Shown: positions 44,162 to 59,100 of the stretch, one piece after another | How the letters are laid out: each line of letters begins with the position of its first letter | How positions within the stretch are numbered: the stretch's first letter is position 1 | DNA from: Ricordea florida | Lineage: Eukaryota; Cnidaria; Anthozoa; Corallimorpharia; Ricordeidae | Assembly: GCA_949710005.1 (NCBI GenBank) | Contig: OX453273.1 | Location: 34,795,250 to 34,859,249 of the forward strand | Reading direction: 5' to 3' | Length of the DNA stretch: 64,000 nucleotides | Program-made: the position numbers and the translations under genes | The notes under the pieces: generated by a model | What the model saw: only the letters and a program-made list of their open reading frames with translations | Database searches by the model: none | Told to the model about the DNA's origin: nothing

Positions 44162-47100
44162 GTACAGTATATTTAAACAATAAACCACAGTTTTTACAGG
44201 TTTACCAGCATAATAAACCACTTGGGATGTTGAGAGAACATGAGAAGAGCTTGTAAATCACGAGGTGCAGGCAAGGGATTTTACAAGTCCTTCAAGTGTT
44301 CTCTCAACATCCCAAGTGGTTTATCGTGCCGGTTAACCCATAGAAACTGCAGTTTATTTTTTTTATAAATTAACTTTAAATAGAAACAGAAAATGTTTCT
44401 CTTTTTGGTGGGTTTACGAGCACAATAACCCATAGGTTTTTGACCAATCAGTGCGTGCATAGTATCTGCGTTATTTTATATATGCATATAAAGAATATTA
44501 TTAAGCAGTCTCTGTGTTACTAGTGGCCTTGATTTTATTAATGTGTTAGCTATCAGAGTGTTAGCATCCACTGTGTTGGTGACCTTGATTTGAGAAGGTA
44601 TGCTAGCAGTCAATGTGTAAATATTCAATGTTAGAGACCTTGATATGAGTACCTGTGGATTTGCCAATTGTCAGTGTGTTAGCAGTCTGTGTTAAAGACC
44701 TTGATATTAGTTGATATACATGTATACTACTAGTCAGTGTTGTTACGATTCCTGTTGTAATAGCTACTCACAAAGGTAGTTGGAATCCAAGACTTTTAAT
44801 AAGCGAAGCGAATAACAGCTTCCACACTTACAAGAGAGGTCTATCTCCAGAGCACAAGGAATTAAACAAACATGATTGGCTAACACAAGTCACATGATAT
44901 AAAGCGATTATGTGATGTAATGGCGTTACAAGTGTGTTACAAATGTGTACTACGGTGGTCTCTGACAGTATGTTAATGACCTTGATATGTGAGGATATTT
45001 TGCAACAGAGTCAGTGTGTCTGAGTCAGTAGCAAATGTGTTGGCAGTCACTGTGTTACTAGTGGCATTAATTTTTTCGTGCACTAGCAGTCAGCAAGTTA
45101 CTGAAGGCCTTGATTTTTTTGATTTGCTCACAGACTAACAATCAGTCCAAGTAAGATAGAAGCATTACAGTACTCCACTCCAAATATCACTGCACATCAA
45201 TTATTCTTCTTCCTCTGGTTCTTTACATAAGTGAAACCCAGTTAAGCCAGTTTGATACATGTAATTAAATGGTGTTTATCACGTTGAATCTACCGTACAT
45301 ATATATTATATATAAACATGTAATTCATTCATAGTCTCTTCCATGAATGGCATCAACTGCTGTACATGTATTTTACACTGTACCAGTGCTCGAAATTAGA
45401 AAAAAATCCAGGTTGTCCTTATGGCAAATGCCGGACAACCTGGCCCCTGACTTTGGTTGTCCTGATAAGGACTTAGTTGCCCTTAACATGTTCTATGATT
45501 TTTGCCTAGTTATGGGGTTTGACCAGAGAAATAATACCCCTATCAGAAAAGACTAAATACGCGTGTGCCAAAATATTTCGAGGAGGTCTGGGTTTGAAGA
45601 CAACACGAAAAGTTTATCGTGGCTTATTGAATCGAACGAACGGCGTTCAATCAACGGTTACAACCTTCCATTTCCTTTGTTTACAAATTGTCATGGATCC
45701 TCATCCACCTATCAGTATCAGGAGATAAACCTCGCATTTAGAGCTGTTTTCGTGTCTCACGTTTATAGCTTCTGTTCTTTATGCTGTTACGCATCACCGT
45801 AATATAAGTACTTCAATTTTTTCCTGGGTTGTCCGACGAATTCTTCTCGGGCAACTAGCCCTTTATTTTGCCTATAAAATGGTTGCCCGAACGAAGTTTT
45901 AGTTGTCTTGGGCAACCGGGCAACCGCTAATTTCGAGCACTGCTGTACGTATGTCTACAAACTTAAGATCTCTGAGCACTTAAAGATGCTTTAATAACCT
46001 AAATATAATTGATCACCAGAAAGTTTAGTTATACTTACCAATAAGTCCTTGATTATATTTTTGGTTTCTGACATCTTACTGTTTTACTACTAACAGTAAA
46101 AGATTGCAACCTTTTTGGTTTGACCTCCCATTTCACGAGATTTTCTTGTGTAAGCTTTTTATCCATACAGGGACACGTAATGAATGCAACTTGTAAACTT
46201 GTTATTTTTGATATTCTACTGTAATATTCAACGCATTTGATGAGATGAAACAATATTGTATAATTACTTATATTGCTCTTTAATTGTGGAATATACTTCC
46301 CTTCTCTTTGTATTATATTAGTCATCTATTTTGCTCCTTCATGCAATGAAGGAATATGTTGAAATTTTTCGTTTTGGAAAACTTATCCCTTACTCTTTTG
46401 GAGACAAAAGTGTGAGCAAGGCACTGAATACAAAACTGTCTTGGTCCACAAGTGCGACAGTTATGGATTTTTAAGGTATATTTGATAAAAGAGTGCATTT
46501 ATTTTAAAGAATTTCAGATTTTTTTCAGGAGTTCAAGGGTTGTATGAACAGTTGATGCTAGATCTTTAAGATCTAAAACAAATTACAGACTGAAGTTACT
46601 AGATAGAGCATTCATCCAGTTTTGTTACTGATTGTTACACAACTAATAACCACTCTGTAGGCTGAAAAATGCACCTGGTACAAGGTAGATACTATTGGTG
46701 CGCAGCTTAAAAAATCCTTAGTGAAAGTTAGCATACTAGTTGTATAATTATGTAGCTTAGTTGGACTGTTTCGGTAACATGTGAAACATCTCCAAATGTA
46801 GTATAATTATTATTCATATTGCCTTTTGTTCAGCGCCAAAGAGTATCTTTATTTTGATACAGCAATTGAATCCTTTTGTTGAAGTAGTTGTGCATTGTTG
46901 TTATTAGTGAATGTAGTTTAACTAGGTAACGTTATGACAATAGTTTTAAATGATTATTGTTTATGAACCTGTTTTGCTCTGCTTTTTTTATGTACTGTAC
47001 ACATGTACATAATTGTAATAAAACTGTGTGATCACTGAGAAAAACTTGAGATTAGCTTGTTTAAGCACAAGCTTGTAGGTGTTCTACAGGCTTTTCAAGT

Positions 47101-50100
47101 GTTTTCCTAACACACTTTGTTGCTTTAATTGTGTGCTATAAAGTATAGTAAAAACTGGATTCTGTTGCTTTTGTGGCATTTGATATTTTAACAAATGAGA
47201 GAAAATTTGAAAACATTGTGTCTTAAATTCATGTGGGTAATAATTGCTTATGACAAAACATAGACTTGAAAAACAGAATCTGTGGGTGTTTTTTTTAAAT
47301 GGCTTTGGGTAGTAGTTGGGCAGTGCTTACGTGTGTATTCTGGTTCTTTTGTCAGAATCCAATGTGGCATCTCCTGCCAGCCCTAACATGAGTGATCATT
47401 ACAGTGGTAGTAAGTGAAGTATACGTAGTTCTGTTCTGCAGATTATGCTGAGTTCTTTTAACCCTTTCTGCCCCAATATCAGTATTCAATTTCTCTTAAC
47501 TGTTCTCGTATATTTGTTACAGTACTATTGAGGAGAATTTCTTTAAATATCAACACAACTCTTTTTTGGTGATCATTTTTTATATTCTCAACTTGAATGG
47601 TTGATAAACAGTAAATGTGGTAATGAGAAATTGGATGCTGGTCACTACTGGGGCTTAAAAAGTTAAAGATATACTGTTACAGTAATAACAATAATTCGCT
47701 GAAATTGGTTGGTACTGTATTAAGAATTTCAGCCTGATTACTTACTTTACTCATGGTTCTGCTAAGAGAAAATGTACATAGTTCAAACTTGTGGTCAGAA
47801 GAATTCTAAAAAGAAATTGTAGTTATACTTTACCAAACACTGTAAAACTAGGCTTAAACTGTACATTAACCAAAAAATTGATGTAAAGCAAACTTCTTAC
47901 TTGTATTTCACTTATGTTCTGGACTTTACTTAGTGTACAGTATACACATACAGTGTACATGCATGTCACTGCTTAATTATAAATATGTTGAACTTGTATT
48001 AGAAATGGTAGCCATTCTTTGTGAATCTGGTAGTGATAAACATACCAATTCTGGTACCATGGCCTTCTGTACTGGGATTTTGCACCTGTCAAATGGCAGT
48101 TTCACTTATCCTCTGTTGAATGCAATGTACATGTTATGCATTGCCAAATGGCTGAGTTATTTGATAAAGGAAGTCTGCATTCATTTACTACTGAGATGCC
48201 AAACAGTGGCTTATGGTATTTGTTTAACTTTCTTGTAACACAATTCATTTATTAATTTGTCTAAAGCATACCGGCCAGGATTAGCCTTTTCTACCTGCTG
48301 GTCTGTTTAAATTTATTGTAATTTATAATTTATTTACTGATTGTAAATAACTGTGTTGATGATGATGATGTTAATGAATGTTTTACCACTTTCTTTTGAC
48401 TTTAATCATACTGGCTCAACCTTATTTTCTAGCATACTAAATTTTCGTACTGACAACTTGCACATGTAACTAACTGGTATTTACTTCAAATTTTGATTGA
48501 TTCATTGGAATCAGTGCATCTGTTATGATTGGCCAATTACATTGTAAGATCACCTTAAGTACTGTTTAAGATTGTTTTAGTTTTGCAATAGTAAGTTTTA
48601 AATCTCTCTGAAATGACAAACCTAAGGCAATTTTTAGCATCATTGATAGCAAATTAGTGTATGATGTAAAGCAAGTTTTTTATCTTTCTCGTGGTCAGTT
48701 CAAAGATCAGAGGCTTTTCAGGCTGCCTTGGCCAAAAGGCTGACATCATCTGAGTCTGAGATGCCAGCACCTTTCAAAAGACAGTCACTCGTGAAACATA
48801 GGAAAGCTGTGGAAAATGGGACACAATCTACACAAGTTCAAAGAGGTACAGACAATTCATTCAATTTAACAATAATAAAGTACAGTTGATTTCATTTTGA
48901 AAAAAAAAAATTGTTATCTACATGTATGTTGTACTGTTTAAGAAATCTAGAAGTTCCTTAAAAGACTGTTCAGTTTTTAATAATTTTTTTTTGTATGTCC
49001 ATCTTCTTTCATTTTAAGTCAGCACTGCATTACAGATTCACATCTATTTGTCATGTGGTATTTTTTGTTATTAGTGTGTCACTATGTAATTGATGTGAAA
49101 TACATTTAAATATACATTCAGGGTTCTCGAGAAGCCCCAGTGACCGGCACAAATGGCCAGCTAGTCAACACCAACGTGCCAGCTATGCAAAGAAATGAGG
49201 GATATTAAAAATAAATCAGCTGTAGTTTTGTTCAATGAAAACAAAAAATTTAGTAAAATAAAAATATACGGATATCTTTGGGCCATGAAATTCGCTTTAA
49301 TAATTTCTGCTAGTGGTATGTTTATTTAGTGCCCCAAATTAAAATTTTCTCGGGGGAGCCCCTCACCACCCTCACCACCCCCCCCCCCCCACCCAGTGGG
49401 AAGGGGCAAGCTCCCCCTTCCTGCACCGAGTGAAAGGTGCTCTGCACCTTTTAAATAAATTCACTGCTGTCTACTTTCCTTTTCTATCCTTCTACTTCAA
49501 ATTTTCTGGAGAACCCTGACAAAGAAACATGCTTGAAACATTTAATGTCCTCAGAAGAAAACAGTGACCAATAATTATGCATTCAAGCTGCTTTACCTCA
49601 AATTTTATACTTACTGTACTTGAACTGAACGATTTTCCAGAGCTTGGTATTGTGCTACTATATTCAAAGTACCTCTTTTCCTGGCCTTCTTGGGCAATAA
49701 GATAATTTTTTAAATGCAGGTCATTGTTCATAGTTTAAACTTGTACTGATGATCTGTCAAAGACCCATTTTTCGGCACTGCTAAAGGCAAACTCGGAAAA
49801 AGTAAATCCGTGGTCTCACAGGAGAGTCAACCAACATTTACAGCTTTCTGATTATTAGTTTGGGTGCTCTACCACTGAGCTATAAGAGGCTTGTGGGAGA
49901 AAGGCCATTTTAACCAGTATAAAACTAGTTCATGGGAGAAACATCCTGCTTACTGCTGGGATTGGACTGATGACCTGTTCTACATTCGTTAACTTATTTG
50001 TTATTAATTTTGTAGGTTCTTTGTCTTCACAAGATTCGTTAGGAAACATTCCGCAGTCAGACTACACGCCTCCTGGCTCCACCAGCTCACGTAACTCTCT

Positions 50101-53100
50101 TCCACGGGTTGACTCTGAAGAATTTCCCCCTCCTCCACCAGATAATATCTTGCATCGGCACAGTAGTACCGGCAGTTTTACCAATATCATCCCTCCCCCA
50201 GACTTAACAAGGCAGGCACCAGCAGAGAGGTATGGTGATACCCGAGGATCAAAGAATGGGAGTCGAGTGATGCATGTGTCCTCAGTGCGTACTTTAGAAC
50301 AGGATGATGGTCAAGTGTCTGGTAAAAAATTTTTCATTATAAAATGTGATTTTTTGATCTGTTGTTTAAAAGAGTAATTACTGGCAGCTATTTGGATACA
50401 TGTATAAGGCTAGCTAACATTTATTTACAATAGCACAGGTCACACATGCATGTATTTTTATTGTCACAACTTTAGTGTTCTTTTTCAGTCACCAGCAGCA
50501 GAGTATCCACAAAAATCCAACAACTTCTCAATACACTGAAGGTTTGTACATTATTTAATATTGTATACTACAGTAGTTGATTGACCTGTTATGGTTACAA
50601 GACAGAATTGACTTAAATGTTAATAGCATGCAGCTGGGATTTTCATCAACTAGAATTCTCTTAAAATTTATAGAGACCAAAGAGAAAACCACTGGAACAG
50701 TATTACACTGAAGATGATGATGAACTCATTGAAGGTAAGAATTCCATTTTCGAGACACACGACTGAAATATTTTATTAATACATGACTGTAATACATAGA
50801 GGATATTACACGGTGGTGTGAAGATATGAATTTTATTTTCGAGTGGCAAAACAATATTTTGCGAACGAGCGCATGTATAATGTGGTGTATTTTTCGCAGC
50901 ATGCTATTTTGGGCTCTGATAAATTGTTGTTGGTTCTCATCTCACCCCCACAGTCTTCTCATCTTATCTCACCCCTGAAGTCTTCTCATCTCATCTCATC
51001 TACCACATACAGTCATACATACAGTTTTCTCTGGTATGAACTTCAATTATCCAGATTTGTTGAATTGGGCCTTGTGAAAAATATCTGGATGATCGAGATT
51101 CCAGACAATCAAAAATTGAATAAATCTAAACAGCAAAGGTAAAAGGAATTGACTCTAATAGTGAATAGATCATGCTTGTGTTTTTCTGTGATTTTTTTGA
51201 ACTTGTCTAACCAACCGGGTGATGTATCTTAGCTTTCATGATCATCCAACTTGACAATGCTAAAGAGTGCTTGCCTTACCTATATCAAATCTTATTAATA
51301 TTTATGACAAGAATGGGACCAGAGCAACAAGTCCAGATAATGAAGGTTCGACACCACTTGCACTAAGTTATTTCTCCCCTTTGTAGAAGTCTTTACTTCT
51401 CACTCTGGATTTGAAACTAAATGCTATTGCAGATTCCTACTTATCATGTTAGACTGTAATATTGATAATAATGTTCTTTAATAGTCTACTAATTACTGGT
51501 TAATAAGAAAATAGCCTCTGCTATTAAGATAAGATAAGCAACTTTATTTCAAGAGGGTGGCACTACATAGTGTAAAACTCTAATAAACTTTTAGCCCTCC
51601 AATATTATTCAATCAACATATTAACACAGTAAATGCAAATATTTCCTAAATATTTTAGGGCTAAAATGATATAAAAATTGTTGATCCTTCAGAAAATTAT
51701 GTCTTAAGGCTGTCTTAATAAGATTTTAGAGATACTTGTTTTTTAAAAGAGGACGGTAACTTATTCTAATTAAGATTTGCATTAACTAAAAATGTTCTAC
51801 CTCCTTCTGTGTTTCTATTATACTTTGATGTTAAAAAGTTCAAATAACTAAATCTAGAATTTCTTATATGTACAGAGTTGTTAAATTTTAAACTGTCTGT
51901 GAGGTGTTCGGGTACCTAGCTCTGAATCCTTTTAAAAAGTAGGGAACACATATTTACATAGGTTTCATTATAAAAAAGCAACTATTCTAATTTGTTGAAA
52001 AGAGGAACCAAAGGAGCTCTGTGCTCAGTGTTTGTTATAACTCTGGCTGTCCTTTTCTGCAAGCAAAGTATGCTTGACAGATAGTCTTTTGCACAGGCAG
52101 ATTGCCAGGCAATACCAGTGTAATTAATGACAGGCGTTAGAAACAATTGAATCATTGGTCATTCTTAGCAACAAAGCCTGATCCAAATGCTCCAAGGCCA
52201 GAAGGACAAACACTAAGACCTGTTACTGGAGAAGCCGTACAGGTACAGTGCAACTGACACTTCCTTTTACTGCCTTATTATGGTAAATGCCTCTTACTAA
52301 CCGAGTTAGAGGTCCATACTGTTACGGACCAAGTTTTTTCCACTCTGATTTATGGCCCAAGTGCGAAGCACTGGCTCCATATATCTGAGCTGCAAAATGA
52401 GGATCCGTAACTTAGCATACGGACCAAGAAAACAAGGTTTGTAAGATATTTATTATATCTCTGGAGATTTTTAGGCGATCAAAACAAACTTTTGAATTTA
52501 GCGGGCCGTACAGTGAAGTATGGCCTGCTGAATTGACCTATCACAGCACGCATACCAACTGAGAGGTATAATAATGACAATTAGGGCTTTGTTACTGTAA
52601 GTAGTTCAGGTTTAGTGGTGAAGCCCCTCTTTGAAAGCAGAAGAGGAAATAACATCACTTTTAAGCATTCAATGTAACAAAACAATATTTTTCATGTATT
52701 GTGGGGTAGTTTCTAAAGAAACTCATTCGCTCCGACGAAGGGCTAACGCTCGAAACGTCAGCACCTCCCTTTTACCTTACCGTGGTATAACTTACTTAGT
52801 CAACTCGTTTGATTTACCCAATTTCTAATATTTTTCATGGTTTTGATTGGCTAATTATACCAAAGCAATTCCATCAACCGTAGACAGGCACAATGCTACC
52901 AAGGTCACCTCTTGGTTGTAATATGTTCAACCCTGTGTAAGGTTTTCCCTATACTGTCAGTTCATAATTTGTCAAGCATACACATAATTTAAAATACTGA
53001 TTTGATCTACTGTAATACGGTCCATATTCATGAACACATGAATACATGTATAACATGATTTATAGGGAAACTACATGGAACTCACTAGGAGACTTGCTAC

Positions 53101-56100
53101 TCAGATCTGAAGTCATTTCAGTGATGAATTAATGATGATAAATTGATTGCATTGAGATTACTTTTGACAGATTCCTGAAGGGATTCCAAAAAGCCTGGAA
53201 GAAGCAGTAAGCAAATTTGCAACAAAATCTCCAAAACAGTCTTGTTTTTCTGTTGTGGATAACCATGGAAAGACCAGTGTCACCCTGACATATGGTATGC
53301 TTAAGTGCTTTTTCAATTCCCTTAACATGTATCTTGTACTGCACATGTGCAGTACTCTTTTAGAATCACTTGTTTGGCATTGTGACACATTTTGCCCACT
53401 CAAATAAATCAATGAATAGTGAGAATCAGCACACACTAATAAATCTTTATTGAACTTTCCTTTCATGTCTTTTACAATTTTGGGAACTCAAAAGTTTGTT
53501 ATTTATTGCTTGGTTTGAGCTTGATGTTGTATTTTCATTGAGAAAAAGGAAAAGCTGTGTAACTTGTTAACACGAACATTTTAGCGACCTTAAACTTGCA
53601 TTCATTTTTTTCTAATTTTCTTGATGCCCTTCAAAATGATAATAATAGTAATATCGTATTTACCCATGTATAATATGGGCTTTTTTAACGAGAAATTACA
53701 GTTCGAATTTGCATTGCATATTATACATGGAACTGAGAAGATGGACAACTTAAAATCAGTGATGATCTTTAACCAACCAGCGCTGTTCAAACCAGATCGT
53801 TGATCAGCCACCATCTTGGATAAGATTAAGTTGAGTAGATTGGGATGAGCACTATTTGCGGCATTTCTAACATGGCACAAGTATTCATACACCACAGAAT
53901 GCTTGCTCTACAGACTAAGACCAAATAACAAAACAAGGATATTGTGGTGATTCCTGTTGGATCTACTTCTACAGCCATTTTTCTTTCAATACATGATTTC
54001 ACAAAGATCAACTACTGGTTTTGTTTGTGCAAATCCTGTTTTTTTTTTCCAAATTATGGTCAAAAATATAGGGTGCGTATTATACATGGGTAAATACGGT
54101 ATTAACAGTCTACGTACTTGGGTATAAATGTGTTTTGAGCCCTTTTCAGAGCTCATGTTAACACCTCCCCCTCCTCCTTTTAGTGGCTTCAGCTAAAATG
54201 AGTCTGGGTTAGGCCCAAAACACATTAATATGCCCACAATTCTGTTTTATTACAGTGTGTTATTCAGTAATTTACCGTAATGAAGTAAACTGGATGAAAT
54301 CAGATCTCCAGTTGCCTTGAAAAACTACAATCAGGGACATGTGTTAGTACCAGTGGAAGAGCCTGCTATTTTGTTTAATCTCTTATTATAGGTAAGCTGT
54401 TTTCTCGGTCGATGAAATTAGCTTATGCATTGCTGAATAAAGTTGGAAGCCACAAAGAAGGAACCTCAATCATGACAGGCGACAGAGTAAGTTATTAGAC
54501 CATGTAAACATTTTTTGCATTTTAGAGTATAGTAGGTTTCAACCAACCTCGATGTAATAACAGATACATGTAAATACACTAGTCCAGCAAGCGAACAAGA
54601 ACTTACATCAAAATTAAATATGTGATTCTGGCACCAATAAAAATTAATGTAAGAGTTAAAGCATGTGCAAGTTAGCTATTACTATAAATCCTCTATTAAG
54701 CAACCCCCTCCCCTGATCCTCTCAAATAAACCACCTCCTTCTAATACATCTATAAGCTGCTTGTTCTGATAAGCCACCCCTCCCTAGAAGAAAATTATTT
54801 ATTTATGAACAGTCCATTTTGTAAATATTTAAGCAAAAACTGGGAAATGGTCAACAACTATAAAATGTTCCATTGTAATGAAACTTAAAAATGCTGTGAT
54901 TACCATGGTTCAATGTCATTCACTGAGATTGTAATTAATTTTTTGAATAAAGTTATCACCTTGCATTTTCCAATGATGCTGCATTTAGCTAAATCAATAA
55001 GCCACCCCCTCTAAAAAGCCACGCACCGCTCTGTTAGTCCACCTCCCTGTGATAAGCCACTGCCCATCCCCCCCCCCCCCAATCAGCCCTATGGTACCTT
55101 AAATAATTAAGCCATCCGTGTGGCTGAATAGAGAATTTATGGTATTCCTGATTGGTTTTAATTATTAGCTCTGATTGGCTGAGTAAGTAGCATGTGACTC
55201 TTCATGAGCCACCTGCAATGCTGGCCAAAATCTTTGGGACACCTTGTGAAAAGAGATATTAACCCAAAGGCACCATCTGCCCTCTTTCCCACATTCAATG
55301 TTGATTTGTTGCCATGTATGATAATAGTGGCTATTGACATTGTTAGGGAAACGGGGGTGGTTATAATAACAGAAAAAAATGGCAAACTATGTTTTCCAGG
55401 CTTATGATTTTAATACACTTCACATATCTGCATTGGAGGAAGGTCATTCCTCTAGTGTCCCAGATAACTTGGGCCAGGATTATAGCTTTTATCACAGTTT
55501 ATGTCAAAGATGTTAGAAATTACTGTCATTACTTTCCTGCACTTGCCTTTGTTTACTTTCCATAAAAAAGTAACAAAAACTACTTAATTCTATTTTCAAA
55601 GATTTTTTGAAAGCCATTCTACCATTTAAAACAGTTTCATACTTGGGTTACTGTAAAACTGTTGGTCATGGACTTTGATCATGCCTAGGTGAATTAAATT
55701 AGCAGTTCTTGTATGTATGTATGTATGTATTAGCAGTTCTTGTATGTATTGTACATTTAACAGTCAGTTACGGTATGTGCTCACATTCTTAAGAGTACAT
55801 ATGCTTTATTTTTTGTAGGTTGCTCTGATTTATCAAGTAGATGATCCAATTAATTTCATCACCAGTTTCTATGGCTGTTTGATTGCTGGAGTTATTCCCG
55901 TCCCGGTAGAACAACCGACAGACAAAGATGTAAGAAATTGATGGGTTTTCTTCTCTGGAAAATAGAAATGAAAAAGAGAAAAATAGTTGCAGAACCAAAG
56001 GAAATTAACATTAGGTTACATCAAGACCAGGCTTATGCAGTAAAAATTATCATGACTTGTCAAGAAGCTTTATTGTATAGTTGGTTCCACAATCAAGGAG

Positions 56101-59100
56101 GATGAGGCAATTCATGAGTTCTGATTAGCAATGCAAGTGGGCAAGATTGGCTTATTTTTTGTGCTTGAGATTTCCCAATTTGTGCTTCAAAACAAGGTGG
56201 AACAAAATGGTGTTCGGTCAAAGTAACTAGATGTTGGTCTTGTTCTTTTGTGTTTCATTGTTGACCTAGCTTACATCTCAGTCTTGAATAATGCAAACAA
56301 AGAACTTGGCCAATTTGCAGTTAACTTGACCTCATGCTTGGTCAATAACATATGTTTACCATAGCTAATTTCGTGTTTTTGAACATGTGTCGCAGTGCTT
56401 TTCACTATTGATAGCTAACACATTAACTTATTCTCTGGTTATTTATGTCTCAGAGAACAGCTTCAATTTCTCCTTTGTATAACCATGAATTTCTTTGTTC
56501 CTTAGTACCCTGGTTGCCAACAGATTGGCTTCCTTCTTGGCAGTTGTGGAGTGTCTTGGGCCCTTACTTCAGAGGCTTGTCTCAAGAGTCTTCCAAAGGA
56601 TGAGTCTGGACACACATGTACATTTAAAGGTAAAACATGACTTGTTCAGTAAGTTAGTATCTCTTCCCACTACAGAAAACATTGTTCTTTTGTGATTTCT
56701 CTTTGTAAAACAAGAGTGAAAATTAATGTGAATATATGAAAATTTCACATGCTGTAATTATGTGAACTGCAGAATAAAGATTCAGTAAATGAAAGGTAAT
56801 CAAAGTTATGTAAGCAACTTAAGCAGTTGCAAAGATAAGATCTGAAAAAATTCAGGTTTGAATGGAGTGCAAAATTATGACCTTGCGATACTGGTGCAAC
56901 ACTCTAACCAACTGATCTATCAAGCAACTGGGAGGTGGTCATTTTATGAGTAAAATTAAAATTGTTGCAAAATGTTTAGTGTCAGTGGTGGTGTATGTTT
57001 AGGAAACTTGGTTTTGTGGTCAATGAATACTATATCTTGACTTGATTCCCAACTCAGTTCTTATCATTTTTTACTTTGCTCTAAATTGGTATTGTGAGCA
57101 GAAGTTGTACAGGGAGCACATTGAAAATAATGAATGGCTTGAGGACGGCAGCAGTGTAACTTCTAGAATTACCAAGCTTCAATGTTACCAATGGAATCAA
57201 CAGCCACAGTACTTAACTATTACTAATGTAATTGGCGCAATATTGCTATTCTAGGTTGGCCAAAACTACAATGGTTTACAACAGAGAATCTCAACAGGCA
57301 TCCAAAAGATTGGCAACCTCCATCAAACCTGGACAGAAGCTCCCCTGCATATGTTGAGGTGCTGTACACCAAACAAAAATATTATTTTACTCAGACAGTA
57401 CTAGCTTCCTACCTATGGGTAAAATATACTCTACCCTTGGTTCTGTTGGCTACAGTTTGTTTACTGTTTCTTTACTTTTTATTGCTTCTTGAAGCTGTGA
57501 TTTCAGCATGAAAAAAGGACTCTTGATCCTAATAGGCTGGGATACACATTGCATGCCCTTGTGTAAAAACCATTGCTATGAAGAACAGGTGGTCAAAGAA
57601 ATTGTGTGACCTGTTTAGGTATTCTGGTTAGACTTGATACCCAAACACTCACCTCTTTGAAGTTGTTGTTCATATTAATTTATGTATGGAGTGTTTAACC
57701 CATTCACTCCTGGGACTTTAAAGCGCGACAACCCCCCAATTCCCTGGGAGTTTTGGCCTAAAAATTTGCGTTCGCGAACGCGTGAAGTAAACCATATGCG
57801 CAGTAAACCCAAAGACAAGATCAAGTTTTCAAACAAACTCCCTTTTGAAGTGGAATAAATAAGCGACAAGAAAATGTAAAATAAATGCTGTTTAACCAAA
57901 GGAATTGATAAAAATGGTCAACAGGACTATGGAAATCGAATAATTTCTTTACCGCGCGACAAAAGGCACAAAAATAAATATTTCACGGGTCGCACAAAAC
58001 ACATGAGAAAACAATGATCAAAGCCAAAATGGGCAAAAACACGATTTCTAAATACTGTTCCTTAGTTTAGCTAAAGTTTATTGAAGTTTTCTTTCAGATA
58101 AATCCAGTTACAAAGAGAGGCGCATCAATAATTTCAATGTAAACAAGCCACAAGCGCTACACATATAAGACACACAAATGAGTCTCCAAATCAAGTTAAT
58201 TCAAAACATGAAAGATAAATGGTAGCCACATTTTGAAATGGGTCAATCATGAAAGAACTGAAGCCAAAAAAACTGGCAAAAGGAAAACCCAAATGCGTAA
58301 ATGCGTAAGAACACGCAAATCGAATTATCTCATCAAATGAAATTAACCACAGCCAAAGGGTCAAAAAGGTCAAGCAAACAACAATCATTTTCAAGAAATA
58401 AATACTCTCCGAATCCATTAAAGTTGTCTTCGCTCTCTGAGTCCCCAAAAATTAACGCGACCTTGGAGTCAATTTCAGAAGCCGCCGCCATTGTTTTCGC
58501 AAAACGTGTTGGCTTGCGCTCATCGGAAAATCCCGACCTCGTGTTGTTCTCATCAGCTGTCAAAATATGCGCAAAGCACGGCAAATGATTGGTTTATTAC
58601 CTGTCAAAGTCTCTATGAGGACAAAAGAGCAAATAACACTCAGTAAGAGTGGGGAGAGGGTCAAGACCAGCGGCCATTTTTACGGACGGTTACGGGCGGT
58701 TCAGGGAATTCGTGGGTTGTCATACACGGGCGGTTACGGGCGGTTCAGGGGCGAATGGGTTAAAGAAAGAATGTTATTGTTAGCACTCATTTTTGGAGAT
58801 ATTTTTTCCTAGTTCAGTTTGTAATACGTGTAATCATAACTTCTGTTTGGATGAAACTTTGGTAAAGAAGTGGTTAGTTCAGCTAAAAATGTAGTTCTGT
58901 CAAAGACTATAGTATAAGAACCTATTTAATTACAATAATGTAAAGCAATTGTAGTGGATAAATGAAACATAATGTTATGCTGGCTAGATACTTGCCAAAA
59001 TACTCTAAGTACCTGTTGGTGCAAGAGATACCTCTCACTAACCGACTTTAAGGTCCGTACTGTAAGCTACAGACCAAGTTTTTTCCGCTTGGATTTATGG

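Noticed and set aside
49970..50377. 135-codon frame taken as a separate gene
   Set aside because: Its useful part is DIP2 exon 5 (50016-50321); the ends are intronic.
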